Positions 8,834-17,771 of a stretch of DNA of 64,000 nucleotides are shown piece after piece. The position numbers and the translations under genes were made by a program. Each line of letters begins with the position of its first letter. The stretch's first letter is position 1. Origin of the DNA: Bizionia saleffrena (lineage in GTDB: Bacteria > Bacteroidota > Bacteroidia > Flavobacteriales > Flavobacteriaceae); contig NZ_VSKM01000001.1 of assembly GCF_008086175.1 (NCBI RefSeq), forward strand, positions 186,001-250,000. The letters are read 5' to 3'. The notes under the pieces are model-generated. The model did no database searches. It worked only from the letters and a program-made list of their open reading frames with translations, and had not been told where the DNA came from.

Positions 8834-10015
8834 TTATTCAATAAATGATTTTAAATAAAAATAAAATTTATTTATTATGCTTTTTGTTTCAATTCTATCG
8901 AAACCTGGAGCCATAAATGATATAATTTTTAAAAAACTGATAGTTTTGTTCTCTTTAGATACGTAAGGATACACAATTTCGACGCCGTGACGTTGCCATT
9001 TTTTTATGTTTTTTATATTCGCCTTGTCTTTAAGAAGAATAGCAACCTTATGGACTGTACAATCCTTAGCTTTTATTTCCGCTAATAATTTGGGAGTCAA
9101 GGCATCTTCTAGTACTAACACTTTCTCACCTATATAATTCTTATTGAGGTATTTCTGATTCAATCGTGTTTTATCGTATGGTGCTTTATCTAAAACGTTT
9201 TTCCACTTTTTGTAGAAGTTAATTTTATTTTTAGCGACGAGTTGTCGTTTTTTATCAGTGACCTCTTTACCATAGGATATACTTTCAAAATGAATTAATT
9301 TTGCAAAGGGTTGGTAATAAATATCCAATCCATAAGTATGACGTATCTGCATACACAAATCTGTTTCTTCGTAATAAGCAGGTAAAAAGAACTCGTCGAG
9401 CTGTACTAACGTTTTATCTGGAAAGAAACGTTTTATCAGCAAGCAATAGCCAGAACAATAATCAACTTTTTTAAGAAAATGATTTTTAGGATTTTCTAGA
9501 CTGTTCTCTCGACCTATATTATCGACACCGCCATCGGAATAAATGGTAGCTCCTGCTTCTAGTAATACGCCGCTAGGATGAATCCCCATAGCACCGACTC
9601 CCCCAACATTTTTCCGGTTTTCAAAAACCGCTAACATTTCTTCTAATAAATGAGGCTCTACAATAACGTCGTTATTTAATAGCAAAACATAGTCCCCCTG
9701 AGATGCTTTTATACCTTTATTTATATTTTTTAAAAACCCTAGATTCTCTTCATTTGTAATAACTGTAATACCGTCAACCGTATCTAAACGCTCTAAAGTG
9801 TCGTCTGTGCTACAATCGTTAATAACGATAACCTCAACGTCGTTTTGCTCACAATCTTCTTTAATAGAATATAAGCAATTTAACGTATACACTATGTGAT
9901 TATAAACGGGTATAATTATAGAAACCTTGGGTCGGGAAACGCGTTTAAGAGTTAAAGGGTTACTCTCAAAAAACGCTAATGGTTTCGGTTTTATCGTCTT
10001 AATATTTGTATTCAT
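8834..10015 (-). CDS. Glycosyltransferase family 2 with C-terminal Rossmann-like remnant
   Basis: This 393-residue protein has a GT-A domain at about residues 28-275: VSIIIPVYNHIVYTLNCL, VIVINDCSTDDT, YVLLLNNDVIV (metal site) and YYEETDLCMQIR (catalytic-acid region). This pattern is shared by rhamnosyltransferase-like GT2 enzymes. Residues 290-390 (KVLVLEDALTPKLLAEI … GVEIVYPYVSKEN) look like the first strands of a GT4 donor or acceptor domain. That domain sits in one polypeptide with GT2 in larger relatives, and it begins the downstream GT4 gene as a separate copy. The gene may be a truncated or split derivative. It probably forms an operon with the GT4 gene. Confidence 0.85.
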   Translation of the reverse strand: MNTNIKTIKPKPLAFFESNPLTLKRVSRPKVSIIIPVYNHIVYTLNCLYSIKEDCEQNDVEVIVINDCSTDDTLERLDTVDGITVITNEENLGFLKNINKGIKASQGDYVLLLNNDVIVEPHLLEEMLAVFENRKNVGGVGAMGIHPSGVLLEAGATIYSDGGVDNIGRENSLENPKNHFLKKVDYCSGYCLLIKRFFPDKTLVQLDEFFLPAYYEETDLCMQIRHTYGLDIYYQPFAKLIHFESISYGKEVTDKKRQLVAKNKINFYKKWKNVLDKAPYDKTRLNQKYLNKNYIGEKVLVLEDALTPKLLAEIKAKDCTVHKVAILLKDKANIKNIKKWQRHGVEIVYPYVSKENKTISFLKIISFMAPGFDRIETKSIINKFYFYLKSFIE

Positions 10016-10194
10016 AGTCCAAAAATAGCAATTTTATCAGAACCTCTTTTAGAGTATTCTGTTTTAAACGATTTAAAGTGTCATTATTTTAAAAAACTTA
10101 CGTTTATTTCTTGATAACGCCTTTTTTATAGACTTACGAGTGTATATTCTTCAAATTAATTTAATTTAGCTGTTTTAAAATTATAACTTCATCT

Positions 10195-11292
10195 ATGTCC
10201 AATCCTGTAGTGTCTATAATTGTTCCTTGTTATAATGTTAAGGATTTTGTTTCCAAAACATTAGAAAGTGTCCATTCTCAAGATTATAAGAACTGGGAAT
10301 GTCTTATTATAAACGACGGCAGTCAGGATAACACCGCTTCCATTTGTAAGGAATGGGTAGCAAAAGACAGTCGATTTAAATATTTTTATCAAGAGAACCA
10401 AGGCCTTTCGGCAGCGCGAAATAAAGGGCTAGAAAAAGCGTCTGGTAGCTATGTTTATTTTTTAGACTCAGATGATTTAATTCCCGATAATACGCTTAGT
10501 AATTTATTAGCATTAACTAGTGAAGACACAGATATCGTTTATGGGAAATGCGCTATTACAGAAGGACAGAATAAAACAATAAAAGATCACTTATCGCACA
10601 CGCCAAAACCGTTTACAGTATTTAAAAACGACTCTAAAAAACTATTAAGTAAGGCCATTGAAGAACCATTTATTTGTGTTGCTTGGAACCGTTTAATTAA
10701 AAAAACGTTTATCGATTTCCATAATTTAAACTTTAAAAGAGGAATTTATCACGAGGACGAACTGTGGTTTTTCGAAACGTTATTTCATACTAAAGGCATT
10801 ATCTTTAATGATCAAGCGACCTATTTTTATAACGTCGCAAATACGGCTTCTATTACCAATAACTTCAACATAAAAAATTTAGAATCTTATCTTTTTATAA
10901 TTGAGTATCTCTACAAGAACTATTATAAAAACGAAGAGTATAAGACAGATAAAAATATGGTATCTATGTACATTACTTATTTAAAAATGTTAACATTAAG
11001 ACATTGTTACGAAAAACTAGATACTGAAACGAAACAACAAGCGACACCATTAATTAAAGCCACATTTAAAAACTCCTTTACAGCACGTTCTACTCCAATT
11101 TTATCTGAAGGTGAAGAAAAAATGCACTATCATTTTAAACTTGTCGAACTTTTTAGTCCAGAAGAAATATTAGATTATTTAACCTTTTATGGGAGTAAAA
11201 AAATTAAAAATAGACTAAAAAGACGATCGGTTTTAAAGCGCGCCAAATTATTAAACGCCACAGAAAACAGAACTGTTACAAAAGTCGTTTAA
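10195..11292 (+). CDS. Glycosyltransferase family 2
   Basis: This 365-residue GT-A enzyme has VSIIVPCYNVKDFVSKTLESV at residues 5-25, CLIINDGSQDNT for nucleotide binding, and YVYFLDSDDLIPD as the DxD site near residue 95. These are followed by SAARNKGLEKASG, all in the order usual for EpsJ/WcaA-like transferases. The C-terminal 130 residues are helical and basic without a recognised domain. It is a single plus-strand gene. Its stop overlaps the stop of the next, minus-strand gene by four bases. It is divergent from the GT2 gene ending at 10015, with a 179-base intergenic region that should hold both promoters. Donor and acceptor are unknown. Confidence 0.88.
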   Translation: MSNPVVSIIVPCYNVKDFVSKTLESVHSQDYKNWECLIINDGSQDNTASICKEWVAKDSRFKYFYQENQGLSAARNKGLEKASGSYVYFLDSDDLIPDNTLSNLLALTSEDTDIVYGKCAITEGQNKTIKDHLSHTPKPFTVFKNDSKKLLSKAIEEPFICVAWNRLIKKTFIDFHNLNFKRGIYHEDELWFFETLFHTKGIIFNDQATYFYNVANTASITNNFNIKNLESYLFIIEYLYKNYYKNEEYKTDKNMVSMYITYLKMLTLRHCYEKLDTETKQQATPLIKATFKNSFTARSTPILSEGEEKMHYHFKLVELFSPEEILDYLTFYGSKKIKNRLKRRSVLKRAKLLNATENRTVTKVV

Positions 11293-12122
11293 GATTTAGA
11301 AAATAAATGCTTAAAACTGAAAAACGGCTTTTTATTTAGCTTTTTTAATGCCCTTACTTTTTCTTTATATTTTTTATTTAGAGCTGTATTTGCCACTTTA
11401 GGTAAGTCTACATTATCTAATATCGGTTTTATTGTATTTATATCCATTTCCAGTCGCTGCTGCTCACTTGCTGAAGACCATATACCTTTATCGTGTATTC
11501 TATAAACACACATATAATCGTCAAGTTTCATTATTTTTTTATCTTGAACTTGAATAAAAAACAAAGGCCAATCGCCAACTGGCATCAAGTCAAACCATGG
11601 CGACAATTTAAAATCATTGCGCATAACAACAGTTGGAGTGGCTATATAATTATAGTCTGCCAAATCTACCGAAGTTGTTACATTAGGTACCTCTGCCGAT
11701 GCTGTATTTATCTCAAAAGTATCCGTTCCTTGAAAATACTTTTTACTATTATGAAAACATAATGCAAAATCATTATTGGCTTCTAAAAAATCGACTTGCT
11801 TTTGTAGTTTTAAGGGGTCGGTCCAGTAATCATCCCCTTCGCATAACGCGATATATTTACCTTTTGCTTTTGGAAAGACAAAGTTCCTCCACGGTTTTAT
11901 TTTTTTTGAATATTGGTTTTCATCTTGTAAAATGGTCACTATTCTATCGTCCTTGCTAGCGTATTCTTTAATAATATCTGCGGTTCCATCTGTAGATGCA
12001 TCATCATGAATTATAATTTCGATAGGAAAATTAGTTTGTTGAGTCAAGAAACCTTCAATAGTTTCTTTAACATATTTTACATGATTAAACGTGGTACAAC
12101 AAATACTTAATAATGGTCTCAT
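11289..12122 (-). CDS. Glycosyltransferase family 2
   Basis: This 277-residue GT-A transferase has LLSICCTTFNHVKYVKETIEG at the N-terminus, IEIIIHDDASTDGT, and YIALCEGDDYWTDPLKL, with the EGDDYW metal-site motif typical of this subgroup. Later MKLDDYMCVYRIHDKGIWS matches the YRxHxGGxWS acceptor/catalytic region. Length is normal. It is the last gene of a minus-strand trio with the acetyltransferase (1-base gap) and DegT aminotransferase (5-base gap). It may therefore transfer the amino sugar that those two make; this is inferred from order only. Confidence 0.88.
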   Translation of the reverse strand: MRPLLSICCTTFNHVKYVKETIEGFLTQQTNFPIEIIIHDDASTDGTADIIKEYASKDDRIVTILQDENQYSKKIKPWRNFVFPKAKGKYIALCEGDDYWTDPLKLQKQVDFLEANNDFALCFHNSKKYFQGTDTFEINTASAEVPNVTTSVDLADYNYIATPTVVMRNDFKLSPWFDLMPVGDWPLFFIQVQDKKIMKLDDYMCVYRIHDKGIWSSASEQQRLEMDINTIKPILDNVDLPKVANTALNKKYKEKVRALKKLNKKPFFSFKHLFSKS

Positions 12123-12123
12123 T

Positions 12124-12759
12124 TTATTTTTTTATAAGTGGCTTAGCAGGGTTACCAATAAGCACAGTGTTATCGGGAAATGATTTTGTAACGTTAGCTT
12201 TTGCTCCTACAATACAATCGTCCCCCAATATTAATTTTAAGGGAATAACTAACGCATTCATCCCTAAAAGGACACGTTTCCCTAGTTTACAATACGAGCC
12301 AACCATAGATAATGAAGACAAATAACAGCCATTATCCAAGCGCGCGTGATGTGCTACTAAACTATTAAAATCAATGACACAGTCATTACCTAAGGTACAA
12401 TTAGTACTAATCTTAGCGTTTAAATGTATAAAACATCCTTCTCCAATAACCGCCGATGGACTAATAAAAGCATTAGGATGGATTAAATTTGGAGTGTTAG
12501 CTCCTAATAATCTTAACTTCTCCGCAATTTGACATCGCAATTTATTTTCGCCCATAGTTACAGCAAAATTTAAATTACTTATGTCTTCTTTATACACCTC
12601 TTCTGTGCATCCAATAATAGGAACACCTAAAACTAACTCACCTATTCTTTCATTATTATAGTGATACAGTCCCTTGACGTCATAACCACAATCCTCAGCA
12701 AGCTCGATTATAACTTCTGTGTAATTTCCGACGCCTATTAAATAGATAATTGGTTTCAA
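12124..12759 (-). CDS. Sugar O/N-acetyltransferase, PglD/NeuD family
   Basis: This 211-residue protein opens with a Rossmann-like PglD N-terminal fold (IYLIGVGNYTEVIIELAEDCG). A left-handed beta-helix of hexapeptide repeats follows (LIHPNAFISPSAVIGEGCF … VIDFNSLVAHHARLDNG) and ends in IGNPAKPL. The AHHARL segment holds the His expected to act as general base. Family members use acetyl-CoA to acetylate the amino group of UDP- or dTDP-4-amino sugars (PglD, FdtC-like) or sialic acid (NeuD). The next gene upstream is a sugar aminotransferase five bases away, so N-acetylation of its product is the most likely role. Confidence 0.85.
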   Translation of the reverse strand: MKPIIYLIGVGNYTEVIIELAEDCGYDVKGLYHYNNERIGELVLGVPIIGCTEEVYKEDISNLNFAVTMGENKLRCQIAEKLRLLGANTPNLIHPNAFISPSAVIGEGCFIHLNAKISTNCTLGNDCVIDFNSLVAHHARLDNGCYLSSLSMVGSYCKLGKRVLLGMNALVIPLKLILGDDCIVGAKANVTKSFPDNTVLIGNPAKPLIKK

Positions 12760-12764
12760 AATTA

Positions 12765-13844
12765 TTAAATTGTATTAGTAATTATTGATAGTATTAATTT
12801 CACTTCCTCTTCTTTAAGCTCATAATACAAAGGCAAACACAGAATGCGTTTTGAAATAGATTCTGAAACTGGCATTTCTTTATTAGAATGCACGTAGTCT
12901 AATGTATTTAAAGACGGATAAAAATAACGTCTGGGTACAATATCTTTATCTTCTAAGGCCTTCTTCACCTTTAAAAGAGTCCCTTCATCTTTAAAAATAA
13001 CCGGCATATAAGAATAGTTTCGGGTCGCACCTTCTCGAAATCTCACTAATTGAATCCCTTCCAAACCTCTAAATACATTTTCGTAAATCTCCACTAACTG
13101 TTTTCTCTTTTCAATAATTGTTTTCATATACGGCAAAACAGCCAATCCCATTGCTGCTTGTAGCTCTGACGCTTTGGCATTAATACCTAGACCGTGAAAT
13201 TTTTCGCGACCATTGTGTCCGAAATTGTGATGATAAAGAACTTTATCGTATAAAACTTTATCTCTCATAAACATAGCGCCGCCTTCACCAGTATGAAATA
13301 GCTTGGTGGAGTGAAAACTAACCGTACTTACATCGCCATAATTAAAAATTGATTGTCCTTTGTATTGCACATTAAAACAGTGCGCGCCATCGTATATAAC
13401 TTTAAGATTGTGTTTTTTAGCAAGTACTGCAATAGCTTCTATATCGCAAGGATTTCCAAAAACGTGAGTAACTAAAATAGCTTCGGTGTCACTCGTTATT
13501 GCTGCTTCAATTTTCGAACAATCTATAGTTAACGTTTCTTTTTCTATATCCACAAAAACAGGTGTACAGTTCTCCCAAACAATACTAGAAGTTGTTGCCA
13601 CATAACTAAAAGGAGTCGTTATTATTTCCTTGGTTATTCCTAACGCTTTTATCGCTATTTGTAAGGGCAACGTACCATTTGTAGTGACAAAGAAATGTTC
13701 AACTCCCAAAACATCAGACAACTTAGCCTCCAATTCTATTAAAAGCTCTCCCCTATTGGTAATCCATTTATTCCTCCACGCTCTATTTAAAATGAGCGTA
13801 TATTCCTCTATTGGAGGTAAAAAAGTTTGGGTTACATTAATCAT
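12765..13844 (-). CDS. DegT/DnrJ/EryC1/StrS sugar aminotransferase
   Basis: This is a PLP-dependent aminotransferase of 359 residues. The Schiff-base Lys lies in VSTVSFHSTKLFHTGEGG at about residue 182; DGAHCFN carries the Asp that contacts the PLP ring nitrogen. GxNAKASELQAAMG and the C-terminal RRYFYPSL segment are typical of enzymes acting on nucleotide 4-keto (or 3-keto) 6-deoxy sugars with glutamate as amino donor. It is the first gene of the trio with PglD-like and GT2 genes, giving a plausible route keto-sugar, amino sugar, acetamido sugar, transfer. The upstream dehydratase is not in the window. Confidence 0.9.
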   Translation of the reverse strand: MINVTQTFLPPIEEYTLILNRAWRNKWITNRGELLIELEAKLSDVLGVEHFFVTTNGTLPLQIAIKALGITKEIITTPFSYVATTSSIVWENCTPVFVDIEKETLTIDCSKIEAAITSDTEAILVTHVFGNPCDIEAIAVLAKKHNLKVIYDGAHCFNVQYKGQSIFNYGDVSTVSFHSTKLFHTGEGGAMFMRDKVLYDKVLYHHNFGHNGREKFHGLGINAKASELQAAMGLAVLPYMKTIIEKRKQLVEIYENVFRGLEGIQLVRFREGATRNYSYMPVIFKDEGTLLKVKKALEDKDIVPRRYFYPSLNTLDYVHSNKEMPVSESISKRILCLPLYYELKEEEVKLILSIITNTI

Positions 13845-13969
13845 AAATACAAATTAGCAACTATTTTTACTATTTAAACGACAAATTTAAAATTTAAATA
13901 TCAATTACAATTACTTTTAATACTATTGAAACGTGTCGTATTAATAGAAAATTCAAGACCTTTGCAGAG

Positions 13970-14530
13970 ATGAAAGAAGAAATATATAAAGTTTACGAAA
14001 TTTTAAAGTCAGGTGGCATTATTTTATACCCTACAGATACGGTTTGGGGTATTGGTTGCGATGCAACAAATGCCGAAGCGGTAGAGAAAATTTATAAATT
14101 AAAGCAGCGTACCGAAAAAAAAGCGATGATTTGCCTTGTACACAATTATGGGTTGTTAGAAAAACACGTGGATAATGTCCCTAACGTCGCCTACGATATT
14201 TTAGATTTATCGGTAACACCCACCACTGTTATTTACGATAATCCTGCTGGCGTTGCCGAAAATTTAATTGCCGAAGACAACACACTTGCAATTCGCGTAG
14301 TTAAGCACGAGTTTTGCGAAAAATTAATTAGAAAATTGGGTAAACCGTTAGTCTCTACATCGGCTAATATTTCTGGTGATCCTACGCCAAAATCGTTTAA
14401 AGAAATAAGCGAGGTCATTTTAAAAGGTGTGGATTATATTGTAAATTCGCAGAGCGAAACTAAAAACACAAAACCGTCTAGTATTTTTAAACTAAGTACT
14501 AGCGGATCTATAAAAATTATTCGCGAGTAA
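13970..14530 (+). CDS. tsaC: L-threonylcarbamoyladenylate synthase (Sua5/YrdC/YwlC family)
   Basis: This enzyme makes threonylcarbamoyl-AMP from threonine, bicarbonate and ATP, the first step of t6A modification of ANN-decoding tRNAs. The protein is 186 residues and consists of the YrdC domain only, without the Sua5 C-terminal domain. Family motifs are visible: ILYPTDTVWGIGCDA, KQRTEKKAMICLV, LAIRVVKHEFC and PLVSTSANISGDPTP. The ATG at 13970 follows GACCTTTGC at 13957-13965, which resembles a -7 element and would give an almost leaderless mRNA. It abuts the CCA-adding enzyme gene, another tRNA maturation function. Confidence 0.93.
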   Translation: MKEEIYKVYEILKSGGIILYPTDTVWGIGCDATNAEAVEKIYKLKQRTEKKAMICLVHNYGLLEKHVDNVPNVAYDILDLSVTPTTVIYDNPAGVAENLIAEDNTLAIRVVKHEFCEKLIRKLGKPLVSTSANISGDPTPKSFKEISEVILKGVDYIVNSQSETKNTKPSSIFKLSTSGSIKIIRE

Positions 14531-14545
14531 GTGGGCAAGAAAGCG

Positions 14546-15961
14546 ATGAATTACAAAGAAGCATTACAGCATACCATATTTAATACCATATCTAAATCTG
14601 CAGCCGAATTAAATTTAGACAGTTATGTCATTGGAGGTTTTGTTCGTGATTTTTTATTACATCGCGGCGACGCTAAAGACATCGATATTGTTGCTATTGG
14701 CAGCGGTATCGCTCTAGCAAAACAAGTTGCAAAAAATTTGCCTAATAAACCAAAAGTTCAGATTTTTAAAACGTATGGTACAGCAATGTTGCGTTTTCAA
14801 GAGATAGAAATCGAGTTTGTTGGTGCCCGTAAAGAATCGTATACACAAGACAGCAGAAACCCGGTTGTTGAAAACGGATCACTTCAAGACGACCAAGATC
14901 GTCGCGATTTCACAATGAATGCTTTAGCTTTAAACCTCTCTAAAACTCATTTCGGTGATCTTTTAGATCCTTTTAATGGTATTGAAGATCTTGACAATAA
15001 GATTATAAAAACACCTTTAAACCCGGATATAACCTATAGCGATGACCCTTTAAGAATGCTCCGCGCTATTCGTTTTGCTTCGCAATTAGATTTTGAGATT
15101 GAACACGAATCGTTACTAGCTATTACAAGAAACAGCGAACGCATTAAAATTATTACCAACGAACGCATTGTTGTCGAGCTTCATAAAATTATTGAAAGTA
15201 AAACACCTTCCAAAGGCTTTTTACTGTTAGAGAAAACCGGACTTTTAAAACATATCTTACCCGAACTTACGGCTCTAAAGGGTATTGACGAAGTTGACGG
15301 CCAAACCCATAAAGATAACTTTTATCACACCTTGGAGGTTGTAGACAATATAGCGGAACATACCAACGATCTGTGGTTACGCTGGGCGGCTTTATTACAC
15401 GATATAGGAAAAGCACCGACGAAAAAATTTAGCAAAAAAGCAGGGTGGACATTTCACGCACACGAATTTGAAGGCTCTAAAATGATCTATCATTTATTTA
15501 AGCGTTTAAAAATGCCGCTTAATGAAAAAATGAAATTTGTCCAAAAGCTAGTATTTATGAGTTCGCGACCTATTGTTCTTGCTCAGGAGACGGTTACCGA
15601 TTCCGCAGTAAGACGTCTGGTTTTTGATGCTGGCGAATTTGTCGATGATTTAATGACGCTTTGTGAGGCCGATATCACGACAAAAAATCCTAAAAAATTT
15701 AATAAATACCATAACAACTTTAAAATTGTTAGAGAGAAAATAGTTGAAGTAGAAGAACGCGACCAAGTGCGTAATTTTCAGCCGCCAGTTACCGGTGAAG
15801 AAATAATGAAAACCTTCAACTTAAAACCTTCTCGCGAAATAGGTGTTATTAAAGAGGCCATTAAAGAAGCTATTATAGAAGGAGATATCCCAAACGAACA
15901 CGATGCAGCCTTCAATATAATGCTTAAAGTAGGAGAAAAACTGGGGTTAAAACAGATTTAA
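14546..15961 (+). CDS. CCA tRNA nucleotidyltransferase with HD domain
   Basis: This enzyme adds or repairs the 3'-CCA of tRNAs. The head domain shows YVIGGFVRDFLLH (GGxVRD), KDIDIVAIGSG (the DxD metal site) and QDRRDFTMNALA. An HD phosphohydrolase domain follows, with DGQTHKDNFYHTLEV and WAALLHDIGKAP. Total length is 471 residues from the ATG at 14546, typical for the bacterial class II enzyme. A GTG at 14531 directly after the previous stop would add five residues (MGKKA); MNYKEALQHTIF is the more likely start. It is co-directional with tsaC and with the ctaA gene two bases on. Confidence 0.93.
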   Translation: MNYKEALQHTIFNTISKSAAELNLDSYVIGGFVRDFLLHRGDAKDIDIVAIGSGIALAKQVAKNLPNKPKVQIFKTYGTAMLRFQEIEIEFVGARKESYTQDSRNPVVENGSLQDDQDRRDFTMNALALNLSKTHFGDLLDPFNGIEDLDNKIIKTPLNPDITYSDDPLRMLRAIRFASQLDFEIEHESLLAITRNSERIKIITNERIVVELHKIIESKTPSKGFLLLEKTGLLKHILPELTALKGIDEVDGQTHKDNFYHTLEVVDNIAEHTNDLWLRWAALLHDIGKAPTKKFSKKAGWTFHAHEFEGSKMIYHLFKRLKMPLNEKMKFVQKLVFMSSRPIVLAQETVTDSAVRRLVFDAGEFVDDLMTLCEADITTKNPKKFNKYHNNFKIVREKIVEVEERDQVRNFQPPVTGEEIMKTFNLKPSREIGVIKEAIKEAIIEGDIPNEHDAAFNIMLKVGEKLGLKQI

Positions 15962-15962
15962 A

Positions 15963-16997
15963 ATGCATAAAAATTTTAGAACGTTAGTAAAAACAGCATT
16001 AATTTTAGTCTATGTTGTAATTATCGCAGGGGCTGTTGTGCGCATGACGGGGTCTGGAATGGGCTGTCCCGATTGGCCAAAATGTTTTGGATACTACATT
16101 CCGCCTACCGAAGCTTCAGAATTAGAATTTAAACCTAATTTCGAATACAAAAAAGGCATTGTTATTATTAAAGATGAAGCCCTTTTGGTCGCTAAAACCA
16201 AATTCAGTTCTGGCAATGCTTTAAACTCTAGTAATTGGGAAGCGTACACAAAACACGATTATGCCGTTTACAACCCCGTGCACACTTGGGTGGAATATAT
16301 CAACCGTTTGTCGGGCGCATTGTCTGGAATTCCTATTTTAATTTTTACAGTTATGTCCTTTTGGTTTTGGCGAAAAAATAGTTGGATCCCCATACTTTCA
16401 GTCTTAATTCTATTTAGCATGGGTTTCCAAGCTTGGCTAGGCAAAACAGTTGTAGATTCTAATTTATCACCCTACAAAATAACCATTCATATGGTAATGG
16501 CGCTCGTTATTGTGGCCCTTATTTTATATTTAATCTACATAACCAAAACCAATAAAAGACCGTTTAAATACAATGCTTTCTTTTATAAGCTACTCGTGTT
16601 TTCATCGGTATTAACACTTATTCAAATAGTTTTAGGAACGCAAGTAAGACAGTTTGTCGACGAGCAAATTAAAGCACTAGGTTATGGCACAAATGCCTTG
16701 TGGCTTAACGATGCTCCTATAACCTTTTACATTCACCGTTCGTTTTCTATTCTAGTCCTTGCTGTTAATTTCTTTTTACTGTATTTAAATAGAAAGCACC
16801 ACTTAAAACACAACAAACTAAATGGGGTTATTGTGCTTTTAATTCTAGAAACAATAACGGGTATTGCGATGGCTAATTTCAATTTTCCGTTTGGCAGTCA
16901 ATCGCTTCACATTGTATTAGCAAGTATTCTATTCGGTTTTCAGTTCTACCTGATATTAGAGGCGTCAAAACCTAAAAACAAAATTGAAACTTTGTAA
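15963..16997 (+). CDS. ctaA: Haem A synthase (Cox15/CtaA)
   Basis: This inner-membrane enzyme oxidises the C8 methyl of haem O to give haem A for aa3-type oxidase. It is 344 residues with about eight hydrophobic helices. The signature GAVVRMTGSGMGCPDWPKC occurs just after the first helix (residues 19-37), followed by a Bacteroidota-typical extracytoplasmic loop (PPTEASELEF). Conserved haem-ligand histidines lie in VEYINRLSGA-adjacent, IHMVMALV, IHRSFSIL and SLHIVLAS contexts. It is two bases downstream of the CCA-enzyme gene. The cytochrome oxidase genes themselves are not nearby. Confidence 0.93.
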   Translation: MHKNFRTLVKTALILVYVVIIAGAVVRMTGSGMGCPDWPKCFGYYIPPTEASELEFKPNFEYKKGIVIIKDEALLVAKTKFSSGNALNSSNWEAYTKHDYAVYNPVHTWVEYINRLSGALSGIPILIFTVMSFWFWRKNSWIPILSVLILFSMGFQAWLGKTVVDSNLSPYKITIHMVMALVIVALILYLIYITKTNKRPFKYNAFFYKLLVFSSVLTLIQIVLGTQVRQFVDEQIKALGYGTNALWLNDAPITFYIHRSFSILVLAVNFFLLYLNRKHHLKHNKLNGVIVLLILETITGIAMANFNFPFGSQSLHIVLASILFGFQFYLILEASKPKNKIETL

Positions 16998-17002
16998 CTT
17001 TG
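16995..17002 (+). promoter_or_regulatory. Candidate -7 promoter element
   Basis: TAACTTTG, followed by CA, fits the Bacteroidota TAnnTTTG -7 element and lies 17 bases before the ATG of the acidic protein gene. It overlaps the stop of ctaA. No clear -33 TTG is seen at the right distance. Confidence 0.4.
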
Positions 17003-17019
17003 CACCTTAATTAAAGATT

Positions 17020-17550
17020 ATGATTTATAGATTTAGAGTCATCTTAGATAACGATACGAAAGAGGATATTTTTCGCGATTTAGAAATACGTGAAACAGAC
17101 ACTTTAGAAGATTTACACAATATTATTACACAATCGTTTGGATTTGATGGTACAGAAATGGCGTCCTTTTACTTAAGTGATGAGCAATGGAACCAAGGTG
17201 AAGAAATATCGCTTTTTGATATGAGTGAGGGTGGCAGTGACGTCCGATTAATGAATGAAACCAACCTTTCGGATACTATACACGAAGAACAAACAAAATT
17301 AATTTATGTGTACGACTTTTTTAGTTTGTGGACGTTTTTTGTGGAGTTAGCTGAAATTGCTGAAGAAACTGAAGGTGTAGATTACCCTAATTTAATGTTC
17401 GTTAAAGGGCAAGTACCAGATGAAGCACCTGATAAAGTGTTTGAAGCTGAAAACTTAGATGAAGATGAAGACGATGTTTTCGATGAATTTGACGACGATT
17501 TCGATGTTAATGATTACGATAATCTAAATTTCGACGAAAACTGGAATTAG
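17020..17550 (+). CDS. pRiA4b ORF-3-like family protein with acidic tail
   Basis: This 176-residue protein is related to the plasmid pRiA4b ORF-3-like family. MIYRFRVILDNDTKEDIFRDLEI is followed by ETDTLEDLHNIITQSFGFDG, a domain found as a passenger in some transposons and as a free-standing protein in Bacteroidota. The last about 35 residues are almost all Asp/Glu (DEDEDDVFDEFDDDFDV), giving a very acidic, probably disordered tail. The biochemical role is not known to me. It has its own -7-like element and ends in a strong hairpin terminator at 17591-17640, so it is probably a single transcription unit. No mobile element is present around it. Confidence 0.75.
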   Translation: MIYRFRVILDNDTKEDIFRDLEIRETDTLEDLHNIITQSFGFDGTEMASFYLSDEQWNQGEEISLFDMSEGGSDVRLMNETNLSDTIHEEQTKLIYVYDFFSLWTFFVELAEIAEETEGVDYPNLMFVKGQVPDEAPDKVFEAENLDEDEDDVFDEFDDDFDVNDYDNLNFDENWN

Positions 17551-17590
17551 TCTAACACATTACACTATATTTAAAGTCTTTAAAAGACTG

Positions 17591-17640
17591 AAAAGCTAAA
17601 ATAAAGGAGCACATTGTTTTTTTTATTTTAGCTTTTTTTA
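17591..17640 (+). terminator. Rho-independent terminator
   Basis: A 15-bp arm, AAAAGCTAAAATAAA, pairs with TTTATTTTAGCTTTT across a roughly 16-base loop and runs into TTT. It closes the transcript of the acidic pRiA4b-like gene. Confidence 0.75.
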
Positions 17641-17771
17641 TGGCCAATTGTTAGCAATAAAAAGTCTAGAAAGAGTACTTTATAAAAATATAAAATCTAT
17701 TTTATTAGAAAACGATGTAACAAAAGGCTTATAGTATCGTCTTATTTTTAACGCACCAAAAACCAATTATC

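Noticed and set aside
17020-17550. Insertion sequence suggested by the pRiA4b-like domain
   Set aside because: No transposase, inverted repeats or target duplication nearby; the genes around it are normal housekeeping.
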